A DNA stretch of 64,000 nt, from contig ML677326.1 in assembly GCA_007922305.1 (NCBI GenBank), forward strand, positions 53,934,785-53,998,784, written 5' to 3'. The notes beneath the pieces were generated by a model that saw only the letters and a list, made by a program, of their open reading frames with translations, was not told the DNA's origin and did not search any database. Source of the DNA: Dermatemys mawii. Lineage: Eukaryota > Chordata > Testudines > Dermatemydidae. Position numbers and translations under genes: made by a program. Of the stretch, positions 40,321-51,464 are shown in pieces (position 1 is the stretch's first letter; each line of letters begins with the position of its first letter).

Positions 40321-41018
40321 ACAACAAGCTGATCCACAGAAACACTGTCTTAGTCTGGGCAGTCTCCTAAAATGCTAATCAATGAAGCAGTTCTCTTAGG
40401 AAGCCTCTCTCATTCTCTTGATTATGGAAATGTATTTATTTAAGAAATAGCAAATCAGACAGCTATGAAAGGCTCCCCTGGATTTAAACACTTGCATGGT
40501 GATTTTCTGTTCTTTAAGAGCCTGATCCAAAGCCGATTGAAGTCACTGGGTCCAACCCTAAATGTTCACACATGCAAGGGAAAACTAAGGAAATACCATC
40601 AATTTACTTAGAATAATTAGATTACATGACCTCTCCTATTAAACCTCTTGAGTTGGGTCACTGAACAAGTGCAAAATGGAAAGGCTGTTATTATACAAAG
40701 CCTAATCAGCCATGGGGCAGCCTAATTACACTAATCAAAGCAGCACTAAAAAGCACTTCAAATTTCATATTTTCCAGAGACCAAGGTAGCAGCATTAGAA
40801 ATTTTAGCCAGTAAGAACTAAATCCATCAATGTATTTTGTGACATACCAGCTTTTCAGGTACAGTAATAAAGAATCTCTCTTTACATCAGTCTTTACCTT
40901 TTCAGTACCCACATCGTACCTCTCTTGCATATAGTATGATAAAGACAAAATATTCTTTGGTTTGATACAGGACTCATCTTTATCTTGGTTACTGTTGTAA
41001 AGTAATTGATTAGTATTA

Positions 41019-41080
41019 CATTAATTAGTTCAAATTAATTATAGTTTGAACTAATTAATGTCATTAGTTCAAACTATAAT
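41019..41080. repeat. AT-rich overlapping palindromes (three alternating arms)
   Basis: A 16-bp arm at 41019-41034 ('cattaattagttcaaa') is perfectly inverted at 41045-41060, and the second arm is inverted again at 41063-41080 ('ttagttcaaactataat'). The middle arm can therefore pair with either neighbour, giving two mutually exclusive hairpins. Confidence 0.85.
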
Positions 41081-43771
41081 GAAAATATATATACTGCAAA
41101 AAGGAGGCTCTGGTTAAAAACTGTGAGATAAGCTTAGATTTAATTGTTTTTTCCCCCCACAGAAAGATACATTCTTTTACTGGACTCATCCAAAGCTTTA
41201 ATTCCCTAAGAAATAACCAGTCATCTACTTTATATTTCATTTTGTATGTTCATTCACTATAATTATGGCATTTGTTTCCACAATATTACATCAAAATATG
41301 AAAAAGAGAGAGAATTAATATTGCTGAAGGATGTTGGCAAGTAGCCTATTGTGATCCTCCTGTTTGAACAAATGACATTAAAATTAGAAGGGTCAGAGGA
41401 TTTTGAAGATGAAATTCAAGGAGTTAAAGTTATTTTTGAAAGAAAGAGAAAGGCACACCAACCAAAGAAGTTTACATAATGGTTGTATGCAACCAATAAA
41501 AGTAGTACAAAGCGAAAAAAGAAACAGGATAGACTAAACACTTTAAAGGATGGTACTGTGAGAGAGATGATAGCTTTGTGGATATTCAAGGCACACTGTG
41601 GAATAGAAAGTTATATAAATAAGCTGAATTTATCCATTTTTGTAGGGTATTTTTTTATTAGGAGGGCGAGAAAAGGCTTTTAAGGGCAATATGTTAGAAT
41701 TTTGGTCATATTTGAAGCCAGGAATTAAAAAGCTGCAGACCCAAATAAAAAGCTAATGTTATCTACGGCTATCAGCAATGTCTGAAAGGAAAAAAAAAGA
41801 TGAAAAAAAAAATACCCACATGTCTGAAATGCTGACAGATAAACTTGAAAATATATATGTATGGTTTTGGGTGGGAGAGGAAGTGCTACTGCAAACAAAA
41901 CTGCTGAGTTTTGTACCCGTATATAAGCTGTTACAACCTTCATGAGTCCCACTCTCTTGCTAGACACTCATTAGGCTGCTTTACTGAACTCAATTCTTGG
42001 GTCTCACATGCTCTTGGCTTGTTGTAGACAGTCAGAATTTAGGCACTGTCTCTCCAACCTCAGACCTCTAAGTACACACACAGATGCAGACCCTGGTCTG
42101 TTATCAGCTGTGCTATGGTGTCCCTGCAGTCCAACTTTCTGGTGAACAGATTTCCCCCATCACATGATCCTGTGTTGGGTCACCAACCACCTGAAGTTCA
42201 GACTGAAAAAAATTCATTTCTTAGCCACCTTGTTTGGAATATCCAGTGTATTGGTAAGGCAATGTAACTCAGTGTTAATAACTTTTAGATTATCCCGTAG
42301 CAGCTTCCAGAGAGGATGTGTTATATGAGACATTGTCCATGTCAGCAAATGCCTGATTCAATACACAGAGGCATAGTGATACAGAGTTCATAAAATCAAT
42401 CGGAGTTCATAAGTTTTACTTAGACATATTTCCCAAACTATCACAGAAGCATAGCTGACAGAAGAGGAGGAGAATTAATTCATGGCTTGAGATTACTGAA
42501 TGATCAGCTTTATTCACAACACAGAAAACAATGTATATCATCTTGTGATATCATTAAAATAAGCTAATGCACAGTAATGCTAGGCCATTAGCTTTTAAAC
42601 AAAAATCTCTGATAAACAAATAGCACAATATGATTCTAAAATATTATTACAGTATCATATAGTTGGAGCTAAATCCTCAAGTACTTACTACTTACTGAAG
42701 CAAAGACTTCCTTGGGCAGCTGCATTGCTTCCTGGAACTCCAGAGAATGGAAATAGCAAAGGGACTGTACTCATTTGAGAGGGTTCAGCATCTACCCAAT
42801 ATGTTGGAAAGCATTCTGGGTAGTCATTGCCAACCACTGCCTGGTTACTGTGGAGAAGCTAAGCAGGGGTGCTAGCCTCAGGCATCTTTAGGTTTAGAGA
42901 GGACAGGGACAGTATTGCCCATCCTATAGTTTCAAACATTATAAGACATGTCTTGTCCCCAGTCCCCCATCATGAGGTTTCATTAACTGCATTTTTGAGC
43001 AAGTCATGATTTTTGAACTCTTCACAGAAACTAGTTTGCCCATCATGTGTGCATGTAAAGCTATCAGGATGTGAATTCAATCCAAAACTAGAAAAGACTC
43101 CCCCTTTTCATCCTGTCTCAGACTCCATTCTCCCCTTTTAACCTTTGATTAACATCCTTTCCTTCTCTGACTCTGCATAGCCAGGCAGACTTGCTCCTAC
43201 CTACTTTCTAGTCCCACAAACAGCTCAGAAATGTGCCATTTATTTACAGTGTTTTTTTCAACTGCCTGTCCAGTCTATGCAGCCTCATACTATCAGGAAC
43301 ATGCATCCCTCAACTTCAGAGATAAGGGGGGGTGCACAGCTCTGATTCTTTCACTGATCCTCTTCCTCCTTTCAGGTGTCTTTCCTGTGCTTTTTGTAGC
43401 ACCTGAGCTAATGAGTTAATTGACCTTTTAACTCTCTCAAGACCATTCCAGTCTATCACCAAGTTAGTGCTCCCATAGTCAGGTGTGCTCTGGGTTGACT
43501 AATTGGAGTTGCAGTGACTGGTGAACTGACTCCACTGCTGTTGCCCACCACTCTGTCACACCCCATTTCTCCTCCTGCAGGCACTCTCCAATAGTTTCCT
43601 GCACTTCTGCTCCCCTTCACCTGCAATATAATGCCCCAATATACTCTCTCCTACGGCAAGTTCCAGCCCATTATTTCAGTCATTGTCTCACTTTCCTTGA
43701 GTTGGTTCAACTGCTGCATGGACTGGGATGCCCTAGTCTCATTCCTTCCTGTCATCTTCCTCAGCAGGTTC

Positions 43772-44006
43772 TGTTAGTATCTTACTGATAAGCAGACTAG
43801 TGTCAAGATAGTTTTTACTCATAATAAAAGGTTTATGTACAGAAAAGAGGTACAAAACTTGCATTCCTCTGCATAGCTGTAACCTGTGACTGCCCTGTTT
43901 TGGACTTTATTGTTTTGTGTTTTTTCCTGCCCCAGCAGGAAGAGTGTCACAGGAAACCAAAGACTGCATGAAAAGTGTACAGGTAGAGGGCTTTCTCTAT
44001 AGCACA
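43772..44006 (-). repeat. 3' LTR of the gypsy element (235 bp)
   Basis: Begins TGTTAGTATC and ends GCACA on the + strand, so it has TG...CA ends. Its wording ('aacctgtgactgccctg', 'accaaagactgcat') recurs in the right LTR. On the minus strand an AATAAA polyadenylation signal lies at 43906-43911. The outer flank gives no clear target duplication. Confidence 0.75.
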
Positions 44007-44020
44007 TCTTCCCTTTTTTT
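44007..44020 (-). promoter_or_regulatory. Polypurine tract of the gypsy element
   Basis: On the minus strand a run of seven A then GGGAAGA abuts the 3' LTR exactly at its TG end, which is the position and composition of a plus-strand primer in LTR retrotransposons. Confidence 0.7.
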
Positions 44021-44769
44021 ATATCCCTTTACTGAACTAAAATAGTATTGCACTAAACTAATAAACTATAACAAATACAATAACTGACTTAACTCTTCCG
44101 GTTGCTTAAACATAATCCTAACATTTCTCAAGCAGTCCCTTAATGCATTTCAGCAATCTTCCCAATCTGCTATACTGTACACCTTCTTTCCAGAAGCCTT
44201 TGTGTGTAACAGATAATTCAATCTCATGGTCAATAATGCGTCCATTTGTAAATTGTTTTCATCTGTTTGTCTGCTCTCACACCACTTGTCTCAGCGAAAT
44301 TGTCAAGTATCTTAAGCAGATTCTTACAATGCATTTGTCAGATTTTGCCTTTACGTTCACAAAATATAAGACAGGTGACTCTTCTTTGATCCCTGTAGCT
44401 TTAACTGGCCAGTGCCCATCTTGCCAAATTCTCACCAAGTCTTTATTAACTGTGGAAGAGGTCTTGCTGATTTATTGTAATATTTGTCTAATTGTACTTT
44501 TCCTGTCTTTTCTTCACTATCACAGATTCTTTAGTTATCCTTTTGTTTTTGTCCTATATCTGGTAATTGAATATTTACACATCTATTGTAAGGTGACTTT
44601 CCACATTGCAGCACTGTAGCTCAATACTGAGTAACACTAAATATGAATCTTCTCTTGTACCCATTGTTTTTTGGACATGTTCTAAGTTTTTCACTATACT
44701 ACTCTATAGTCAGCTAATCCATATCTGTGACTATATGTCTCCTGATGACAATCATATATTTTAACAATA

Positions 44770-45150
44770 TCCAGGAATTCTCTATTCTTGAACTGCAGTC
44801 CATTGTCAGTTATTACTGTTTGTGGAATTCCATGATGTGCAAATACAGATTTAACTGCTATTTTTTCGGTATTTTCAAGTGTGACTACCTCTGGGAAATT
44901 GGGTAAAGAAGTCCATCAGAACCAGGTATCATGTCTTCCCAGGATGGCCAAATCACTTCCAACCTTGTCCTGTGGAATTGTAAATTGTTTGTGTGGTTTC
45001 ATTGATTCTTTCTGCCAGGAATCTCTTGACATGTTCTGACATGTTCCACCCACGTTCACCATTTCTTCGATCTCAGTTTTCATCTGTGGCCATCTCTCTT
45101 GCTCTGCTTTTTTATGTAGTCATTCATGAGTGCCTTTCATGTACTCATTC
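44770..45150 (-). pseudogene. Integrase domain remnant of the gypsy element
   Basis: Minus-strand translation shows the integrase core in pieces: a WPQM phrase (end of the zinc-binding region), then FFTQFP, then after a frame break AHHGIPQTVITDNG and QFKNREFL. The DNG carries the second catalytic Asp of the DDE triad. At least one stop and one frameshift interrupt it. The region 44020-44770 probably holds the rest of integrase, with no intact motif. Confidence 0.75.
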
Positions 45151-45334
45151 CAATATTTTTCTTCTCATCGGGAAACAAAGATCTGTTCCCTTCAAGAACA
45201 CATTGGAGATCACTGGTAGATTATTTTTACAGTTGGGATATTGAGATGGAAAGTGTTGATATTTCCCACCCCCTTTACTTATTGCTAGTATCACAGCCTG
45301 CAGCATCTCATCTTTATCTGTTTCTATCTCTCCT

Positions 45335-45955
45335 TCAGCCCCTATGACTGCATATATAGCATGATGCTTTTATCATGTTCACAAGTATATTTACTGCTTG
45401 TTCCAGATCATAAAGCTGTATATTGACAGGTGGATTACGTGCTGTTAAGAGTGTGTCTGTCATTACTAAGTGGTGCTTAGTAGACATCAGGGTTTTTTTC
45501 AAAAATAGTTGCTGTATACTTGGTGGTGCTTCTCCAAGTGCCTTTTTGTGTAGTGCAAGAAGCAGTTTGTGATAAGTTTTGGTTTTGAAGCCACAGTCAC
45601 AGAGAAAGTAATGAAATGTTGTACATCCATATGCCAGACCCACTTTTTCTTTTTCAATTTGTGCATACATCTTTTCTGTGGCTGTCGTAGCCCTAGATGC
45701 ATATGATACTGGCAATCTATATGTTCCATGTAACAGTAGTGCTCCAAGCCCTCCTTTCAAAGAATCTGGGGAGAGTGTGATGTCTTTCAGTGAGTCAAAA
45801 AATTGGAGCACTAGAGTGGATGTCAGATGTGCTTTAAATGCTTGATCTTCTTCATGCTCTGGCATCCATGCCCATTCAGTGCCTTTGTGCAGGAAATGTC
45901 TCAGGTGAATTGTACAAGCTGTATAGCTAGGTATGAATTTGCTCAGATAATTCAT
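45335..45955 (-). pseudogene. RT connection / RNase H domain of the gypsy element (206-codon open frame)
   Basis: The longest open frame in the window. It starts with NYLSKFIPSYT, the end of the reverse transcriptase in Ty3/gypsy, passes through EWAWMPEHEEDQAFK and continues with the RNase H core: an Asp in LSPDS, GLGALLL, SYASRA, a Glu in AQIEKEK, and an Asp in MTDTLL. One of the usual catalytic acidic positions, in the motif before HK, is Tyr here, so the enzyme would be inactive. The frame is open by chance or recent decay; the gypsy parts on both sides are broken. Confidence 0.8.
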
Positions 45956-46149
45956 GGGGAGCAGCCTTTGAAATTCTTTTTTTATCTTCAGGTCTCAGCA
46001 TTCAGTACTACCTGAATCTTTGATTCATTGAGGAAGATTTTTTTTTAGGTCAGTCTCTCTCCCAACTATGCTATTTTTGTTTTTTGAAATTTTCATTGAT
46101 CTTACTCAATTTAAGGTTATTAGCTCTTACAATCTCCAGTACTCTCCTC

Positions 46150-46560
46150 AGTCATTTCTAATGTTCAGTGGCAGTGCTATCCAAATTATGGCATTAGAGT
46201 ACACTTTTGCTCCCACTAGACCCTCTAACATCTGGCCCATTCTATAGTGAAATACTTCTGGAGCCAAACATATTCAGAAAGGCAGTCTAAGGAAGCAGTA
46301 TCTTCCAAATGGTATTTTGAAACTGTCAATCTTGGAGCTTTCAGTGTCCAAGGAGATCAACCAAAATCCTGCCACTGTGTCTAATTTGCTGAAGAATTTG
46401 GCTCCAGCCATTTCAGACATGAGTTCACTTCTTGTAGGCAAGTGGAAGTGTTTCTTTTTATGCTTCTGGTCAGATATTTATGATCCATACACAGCTGTGG
46501 TCCCCCCTCTATGGTTACTAGGAGAGAACCCAACCTGTTGGTTCTTCTGTTCTCCTAATG
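46150..46560 (-). pseudogene. Reverse transcriptase core remnant of the gypsy element
   Basis: Minus-strand phrases RRTEEPTGWV, FPLPTRSELMSEMAGAKFFS, KLDTVAGFW and IPFGRYCFLRLPF are the palm and fingers of a Ty3/gypsy polymerase. LDT keeps the first catalytic Asp. The YxDD box position reads YSNA, so the catalytic pair is lost, and stops follow the RTEEP and LPF segments. The N-terminal part, ending LEEDLDNMTAN, lies at 46799-46866 beyond the inserted hAT element. Confidence 0.8.
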
Positions 46561-46568
46561 ATAACATT

Positions 46569-46797
46569 CAGCGCCAGCTCCAGGCACCAGCGCTCGAAGG
46601 GCGGCAGTCAGGCTGTCTTAGGTGGCATGCCTGCGGGAGATCCGCAGCCACCGCGGATTTGGCGGTGGGGACAACAAGCCCATGGGACCCTTGAACCTCC
46701 TGCAGAAATGCCGCCGAATCTGCGGTACAGTGGACCACTCATAGGCGTGCCACGGAACTTCCGCGCTTGGGGCAGCAAAAACCTTAGAGCTGCCCCG
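46569..46797. mobile_element. Small hAT-type non-autonomous DNA transposon inside the gypsy pol gene
   Basis: A 229-bp GC-rich insert with inverted ends: CAGCGCCAGCTCCAGG on the left and, on the reverse complement of the right end, CGGGGCAGCTCTAAGG. It interrupts gypsy RT coding between TAN and the following VIIRRTEE phrase. The flanks 46561-46568 (ataacatt) and 46798-46805 (aaaatatt) match at 6 of 8 bases, consistent with the 8-bp target duplication of hAT elements. The family, with GGGGCAGCAAAA near one end, is common in turtle genomes as I recall. Confidence 0.7.
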
Positions 46798-47432
46798 AAA
46801 ATATTTGCTGTCATGTTGTCCAGATCTTCTTCTAGCTTCTTTCTTAAGACTTGTAGAGCTTTTCATGTAACCTGCACTACAGATTCTTATCTTCTCTTAA
46901 CTAGATCTTGTATAGTACTGGAAGTATACATTTTCTGTGACTACAGCTTCATAGGATGCTATGAATACTCTTACGTCTGGTTCTTTGTCTTTCTCTCTAT
47001 GTCATTCATCCTCTTAATGAGACTAAGCACCTCACATGCATGTAGAGCTAAGAGATCTTGCTTGCCTCTGCATATAACCACAAACTCTTTATCATTTTCC
47101 CATTGCATTTAAGTGTCAGTGTGTACTATCCCAACATGGAACTCTATTACTGTCTGTCAGACACTTTTGATTCTTCCACTTTTATGTGCTCCTTACATCT
47201 CTCTATTTCAGTATTTGTAGTTAATTTACTTGTCTCCTACTGTATGTCTTGCAGTTGCACAGGCTGTGTGGAAACTTGTGTGTTTTGTATGTCATAAGTG
47301 CCATTTGTGCACATTTTAATTAACTAATCTTTTGAGTTTTCAGCCTCCTCTATTATTGTGCTTAGGAACAGCTTTTTCTCTTCACTAAGAATCCTTTTCT
47401 GCACTTAATACATATATTTCCTCGCCTTCTCT

Positions 47433-47474
47433 ACACATTTTAATGTAATGGTTTGGTTTATTACAGTTTGTACA
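47433..47474 (-). pseudogene. Gag zinc knuckle of the gypsy element
   Basis: Minus-strand codons encode a CX2CX4HX4C motif (C-TN-C-NKPN-H-YIKM-C), the nucleocapsid zinc knuckle that binds RNA. It lies upstream of RT in the element's direction, the expected gag position. All four ligands remain despite decay around it; the rest of gag is not readable. Confidence 0.75.
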
Positions 47475-48151
47475 TACTTGCCCCCGTGATAGGCATTTCC
47501 TATATTCAAGCTGGTTGCTACATCACTGGAATAGTTTCCAGCTTTCCATGTTCTTGTCTTTGGACAATTTAATTTTTGTGAACTTTTTGCCTGCTACTTT
47601 AGCTATAGTGTGCACAGTTATGACCTCTGTGCATTTCTCTCAGCTTGGAGTTTCTCTTTGTTCTGTTGCCTAGCACTTAGATATTGCCCTTTGTGTCAGA
47701 CAATCTGGTCTTCGGTGAAGGAGTCTTTAAATATTTCATATTCACAGAACTGATTTTTAATTTTAAATTGGTGACAAACTTCCCCTTCATTCTGTGTTCT
47801 GAACATTTCTCCCTCATAAATAACCTTTTTACTAAGAACCCAAAGATCCCCACCCCCTTCCATTATTTCTGTAAAGCTTCCCCCTTCCTCTCTGCACCAC
47901 ATTGTGTGCATCAAGGGCTTCTGTGCCTGTCATCATTAAGAGCAGAGGAATCTTTTCTTCATCCTCCTCCAGTTTATTTGACACTGTGGCTTTCATATAC
48001 CATCCAAACTGAGGCTAGAAAGGTTTCCAGGCACATTCTACATTTCCCCCCTGATTCTAAGGCCACTGAGGGGAGTTACTTGCAGTTGCACAGGCTCCGT
48101 GGCAGCTACTATAATGCTAAATTTCTCAACGTGGCTTCCAGCACTCTGTGC

Positions 48152-48169
48152 CGTCTATTGCTGGGCCCA
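48152..48169 (-). promoter_or_regulatory. Primer-binding site candidate of the gypsy element
   Basis: Directly inside the 5' LTR the minus strand reads TGGGCCCAGCAATAGACG. A TGG start immediately after the LTR is typical of tRNA primer sites; the tRNA was not identified. Confidence 0.5.
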
Positions 48170-48395
48170 TGTAGTATCATACTCAGGACCAGAAACCTGT
48201 GTCAGGATAAAGCCATTATAACAAACAGGCATGATGTATGGACATGAAGTAAAAAAGACTTTCTGCTGCTCAGTGTAGCTGCAACCTGTGACTGCCCTGT
48301 CTGGGCTGCTGTGTTTCATTCTTCCCCAGTAGTAAATGTGACTCAGGGAACCAAAGACTGCATCTAAAGTATACAGGAAATGTGGTGTTTCTATA
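48170..48395 (-). repeat. 5' LTR of the gypsy element
   Basis: Right-hand partner of 43772-44006: starts TGTAGTATCAT and contains 'gcaacctgtgactgccctg' and 'accaaagactgcatctaaag'. The outer end near 48395 is unclear because the match fades after 'ctata'. The many differences between the LTRs indicate long residence. Confidence 0.7.
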
Positions 48396-49204
48396 CTTCC
48401 TGGAGGACTTACTCCATTGCCTGGATTCCCTCAATCACTTCTCCCTTACAGGCCTCCATAGAGTCCAGCCCTCCAATCTGCGGAGGAAATTGCTCTACTA
48501 ATAGCAGGATAGGGGCCTGGTCTGTACAGCTTGCTCCTGTCCATGCTTTGCCCCAAGCTCCTACCTCAGTTAATTTCTTTGCTGCAGTCTAATGAGTGTG
48601 TGGCTGGTGAGGCCACTGCTACTAAACTCAGATGCTGAGAGTGAAAAAGCAGCACTGCTATGAAGCACCTGCTATAAGATTCTGCCTGCAAGCAGGTATC
48701 ATTTCACAAGCAGCACAGAGCAGCCTCTAGTGGCCAAGGGGGGAACTGCAGAAAGCTGAGGAAATAGTCGTAAGATTGAGAGGACTGCAACTACCACAAT
48801 GGAATCAACATGACACTCACGATAATTCACTCAGTGGCGAAAACTCTGCATTATATACAGCAGGGGAAGTCAATAGGTATATCACAATCAAATCCAGACT
48901 ATCAGATGCATTTCAATGGACTGCAAAAAAAATTATTTACTTATGATTGTTATTGCATTGTGAAAAATGTTTCTCTGAAGTCTGGACCTTGACCAAGAAA
49001 TTCGGACCTTGACAAAAAAATAAGTAACTCCTCCTAAAAATAATTAACAACTAGGGGTCACTTGCAACCTCTCAAGTACTACTACGGCAATGAAAGGTCA
49101 ATCAGAAAGATGCCCAAAGAATTTGAAGACGAGGGGGAGAGAGAGAAATGGGGGAAAGGTACGGAGGTTGAAAGAGTTATGTACCTTGACTGTGGGTATA
49201 TAGC

Positions 49205-49320
49205 AATGGTAGAGGGCCAAATTCGGCTTTTATTTACACTGAGATAAATCCAGATTCACTCCATTTCCATCACTGAAGTTTCTCCAGGTTTATACTGATA
49301 ACAGAAAGCAGCATTCAGTC
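49205..49320. repeat. Palindromic dispersed repeat remnant
   Basis: 'agggccaaattcggctttta' on the left is mirrored by 'agaaagcagcattcagtcct' on the right, and 'tttacactgagataaatcca' by 'tctccaggtttatactgata'. This is a decayed inverted-repeat unit of a type common in sauropsid genomes. Confidence 0.5.
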
Positions 49321-51423
49321 CTATTTTGTATCATTAAATAAAAATTATGATATGTTGGATCTAAAACAGAGAACTTTTTCTGAATACAAGTGATTTAACT
49401 TTAGTTCCCAAGCCTGAACATGAAACTTTTCAATTTCTAGTCACATGCCACCATTTCTCCCTTCACCACCCCCGCACCCCTGTGACTTTGCTTAAAGTTT
49501 TTTTATTTGAAACCATGTGAATTGAAAGTTTCACATGGTGTTGATCGAAAACCATCAATCAGTCCTGTGTCATTTGAACTCCAGGATCCTTTTAATTAAA
49601 ACATTTTTAATTTGTAATGAAGCCTGAAGCCAGGCCTGGATTTTGATTTTATATCATATTAATAATTTTCATTTAAAATGTTTCAGTAAATATTCCATAA
49701 TTAGTGAACATGCTGGGCAAAATTCATTCATATGAATGGCATGTGGGAATAAGAAAGGGAAAAAAATCTGTCCCACTGAGTCTTTTGTTAATATTCTCAA
49801 GATTGTTCAAAACCAATGTTACAAATCTTAATATTAGATTGACATAAATACATCTGCTTTCATGCAATTTTAGGTGACTTCACCAGCACTAAATGCTCAA
49901 GTGTTTTCTTGAGTGAGGTCTTTAAATGCATCTGAGGTAACAATCGCCATAGTTACCAATAGCAAAGTTACTATTACTCTTGTGAAGCACATTTTCCACA
50001 ATGCTATTAACCTTGTATGAGAGGCGATGTTTGCAATTCCACAAGCTTCTCATGTTAAAATGCTGTTGTGAGCTAGCACAAAGCAAATGTATCTTTGTTT
50101 CATTTTGAATCAGACAAGTTCTAATTCCTGCTTAGAGTTCAGATAGAAATATTAGCTAAAATTTTAATGGCACATGAAACTAAAGCTGGTAGAATACTCA
50201 GAAAGATCCATCTGTATGTATGTAAATGTGATCTTTTGGTGCAAGTGATTATAATGTCCATAAAGAATGTGTGCAGGTGATCTGCAAATGAAATTTTGCA
50301 AATTTGCCTTTATACACTTATCACTGAAGAGCTGGCAGGATCCTAAATAAAATGAGAATTTAGTTTCATAAAGAAATATCCTCACTACAGATAACTGCCA
50401 CAATGCTTACATGAGTGAACAGAAATACTGCAACTACATGTATAAAGCGACAAGCACAATAATGTATTCAATATATAACAACTTTAATGACACCTTAGAA
50501 ATGCCATATATTCTCAATATTACCAAGTCTATTACTATCACTTTATACTAAAGCAATATGCTAAAAGTATTGACTAATATATGATATTACTTCAGACAGT
50601 AATTAATGAGCCATACTCATTATGCTTAGATACTGGGTTTTTAAGCAAGCCTTATTGTTGAAGGTGTAACATTAATGCCTATGAAAGACTGGCTACCTCA
50701 GGGCTTTGCTAGTGACCACCAAGCTAAGGTTTGGAGGTCACCAGCATGAATTCAACCCAATCCAGAAGAGTTTAAACACAACTCCCATTTAAGGGATGTT
50801 TGCTGGCCCCACGTCACAAACTTGCCACCATCCTTTGTACTAACTGGCAGACAACAGAAAAGCCAAGACCTGCTTGGATAATAGAAACTGAGCCACTCCT
50901 GTTACTGCTAGAGGAAGTCCCCCACAGGTCAGGATTGAGGCATAGTAGCAGGGAAACTTGCCCTGCTCCTGTCCTGTAGATAAACAAAGCATTTGATTAT
51001 CCAGAGCTGTCAAGCAGGATAATCTAGCAGGAAATCTAGATAATTTATTTAAGACAGAGTTTACAGTTATCAAATTTGTTACAAAAACTGCAAAAATAGC
51101 CCACAGGGCTTAATTCTGCTCAGATATACACTTCTTGTCTTTCCATTGGCTTTGGCGGGATTGCACAGCATCAGTCAGGTAAAAGTTTGGTCCAGAATGT
51201 CATTGCCATTTGAGAGAAGATAATGTTAGATTTTCTATTGTTTAAAATGTTTCACTTGTTGCCTACGTGAAAGTGGGAGAAGGAGTCAGATTACTTCACT
51301 GCTAAAGTGATGCTTGTGTAGGCTTGGAAAGCAACTACTTTCCTGACAGAAACAATGATGTAGGAGGAAGTGGAGGGGAGTATAGGTTTGTTAATAATAT
51401 CAGCTAATATGAGCTGTGGTAGA

Positions 51424-51463
51424 AAAAGAAGAGAAAAAGAAAAGAAAAAGAAAAGAAAAAGAC
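51424..51463. repeat. Polypurine (AAAAAGAAAAG)n tract
   Basis: About 40 bases made only of A and G in a short repeating pattern, followed directly by a C-rich segment. It forms a local purine/pyrimidine switch that may adopt triplex structure. Confidence 0.85.
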
Positions 51464-51464
51464 C

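Larger units (their letters stand above)
43772..48395 (-). mobile_element. Ty3/gypsy LTR retrotransposon, decayed, with both LTRs
   Basis: A vertebrate Metaviridae-type element of about 4.6 kb in antisense to GLRA3. Going in its own direction (right to left) it shows: 5' LTR, primer site, Gag zinc knuckle, start of reverse transcriptase, an inserted hAT element, rest of reverse transcriptase, RNase H, integrase, polypurine tract and 3' LTR. The order gag-RT-RNaseH-integrase is that of Ty3/gypsy. It has multiple stops and frame breaks, altered catalytic motifs and LTRs that differ at many positions, so it is old and inactive. The individual parts are listed below. Confidence 0.85.

Noticed and set aside
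43080..43770. Left extension of the gypsy element beyond the 3' LTR
   Set aside because: The TG end at 43772 and the polypurine tract at the opposite edge fix the LTR; sequence further left has no match at the right-hand outer flank.
44143..44619. Plus-strand 158-codon open frame as a gene
   Set aside because: It lies antisense to the gypsy integrase C-terminal region, resembles no family and shows no splice or promoter context.
46558..47112. Plus-strand 184-codon open frame as a gene
   Set aside because: It runs through the GC-rich hAT insert and then antisense through gypsy pol; its openness comes from composition.
47684..48247. Plus-strand 187-codon open frame as a gene
   Set aside because: It is antisense to the gypsy gag and ends inside the 5' LTR; no known domain.
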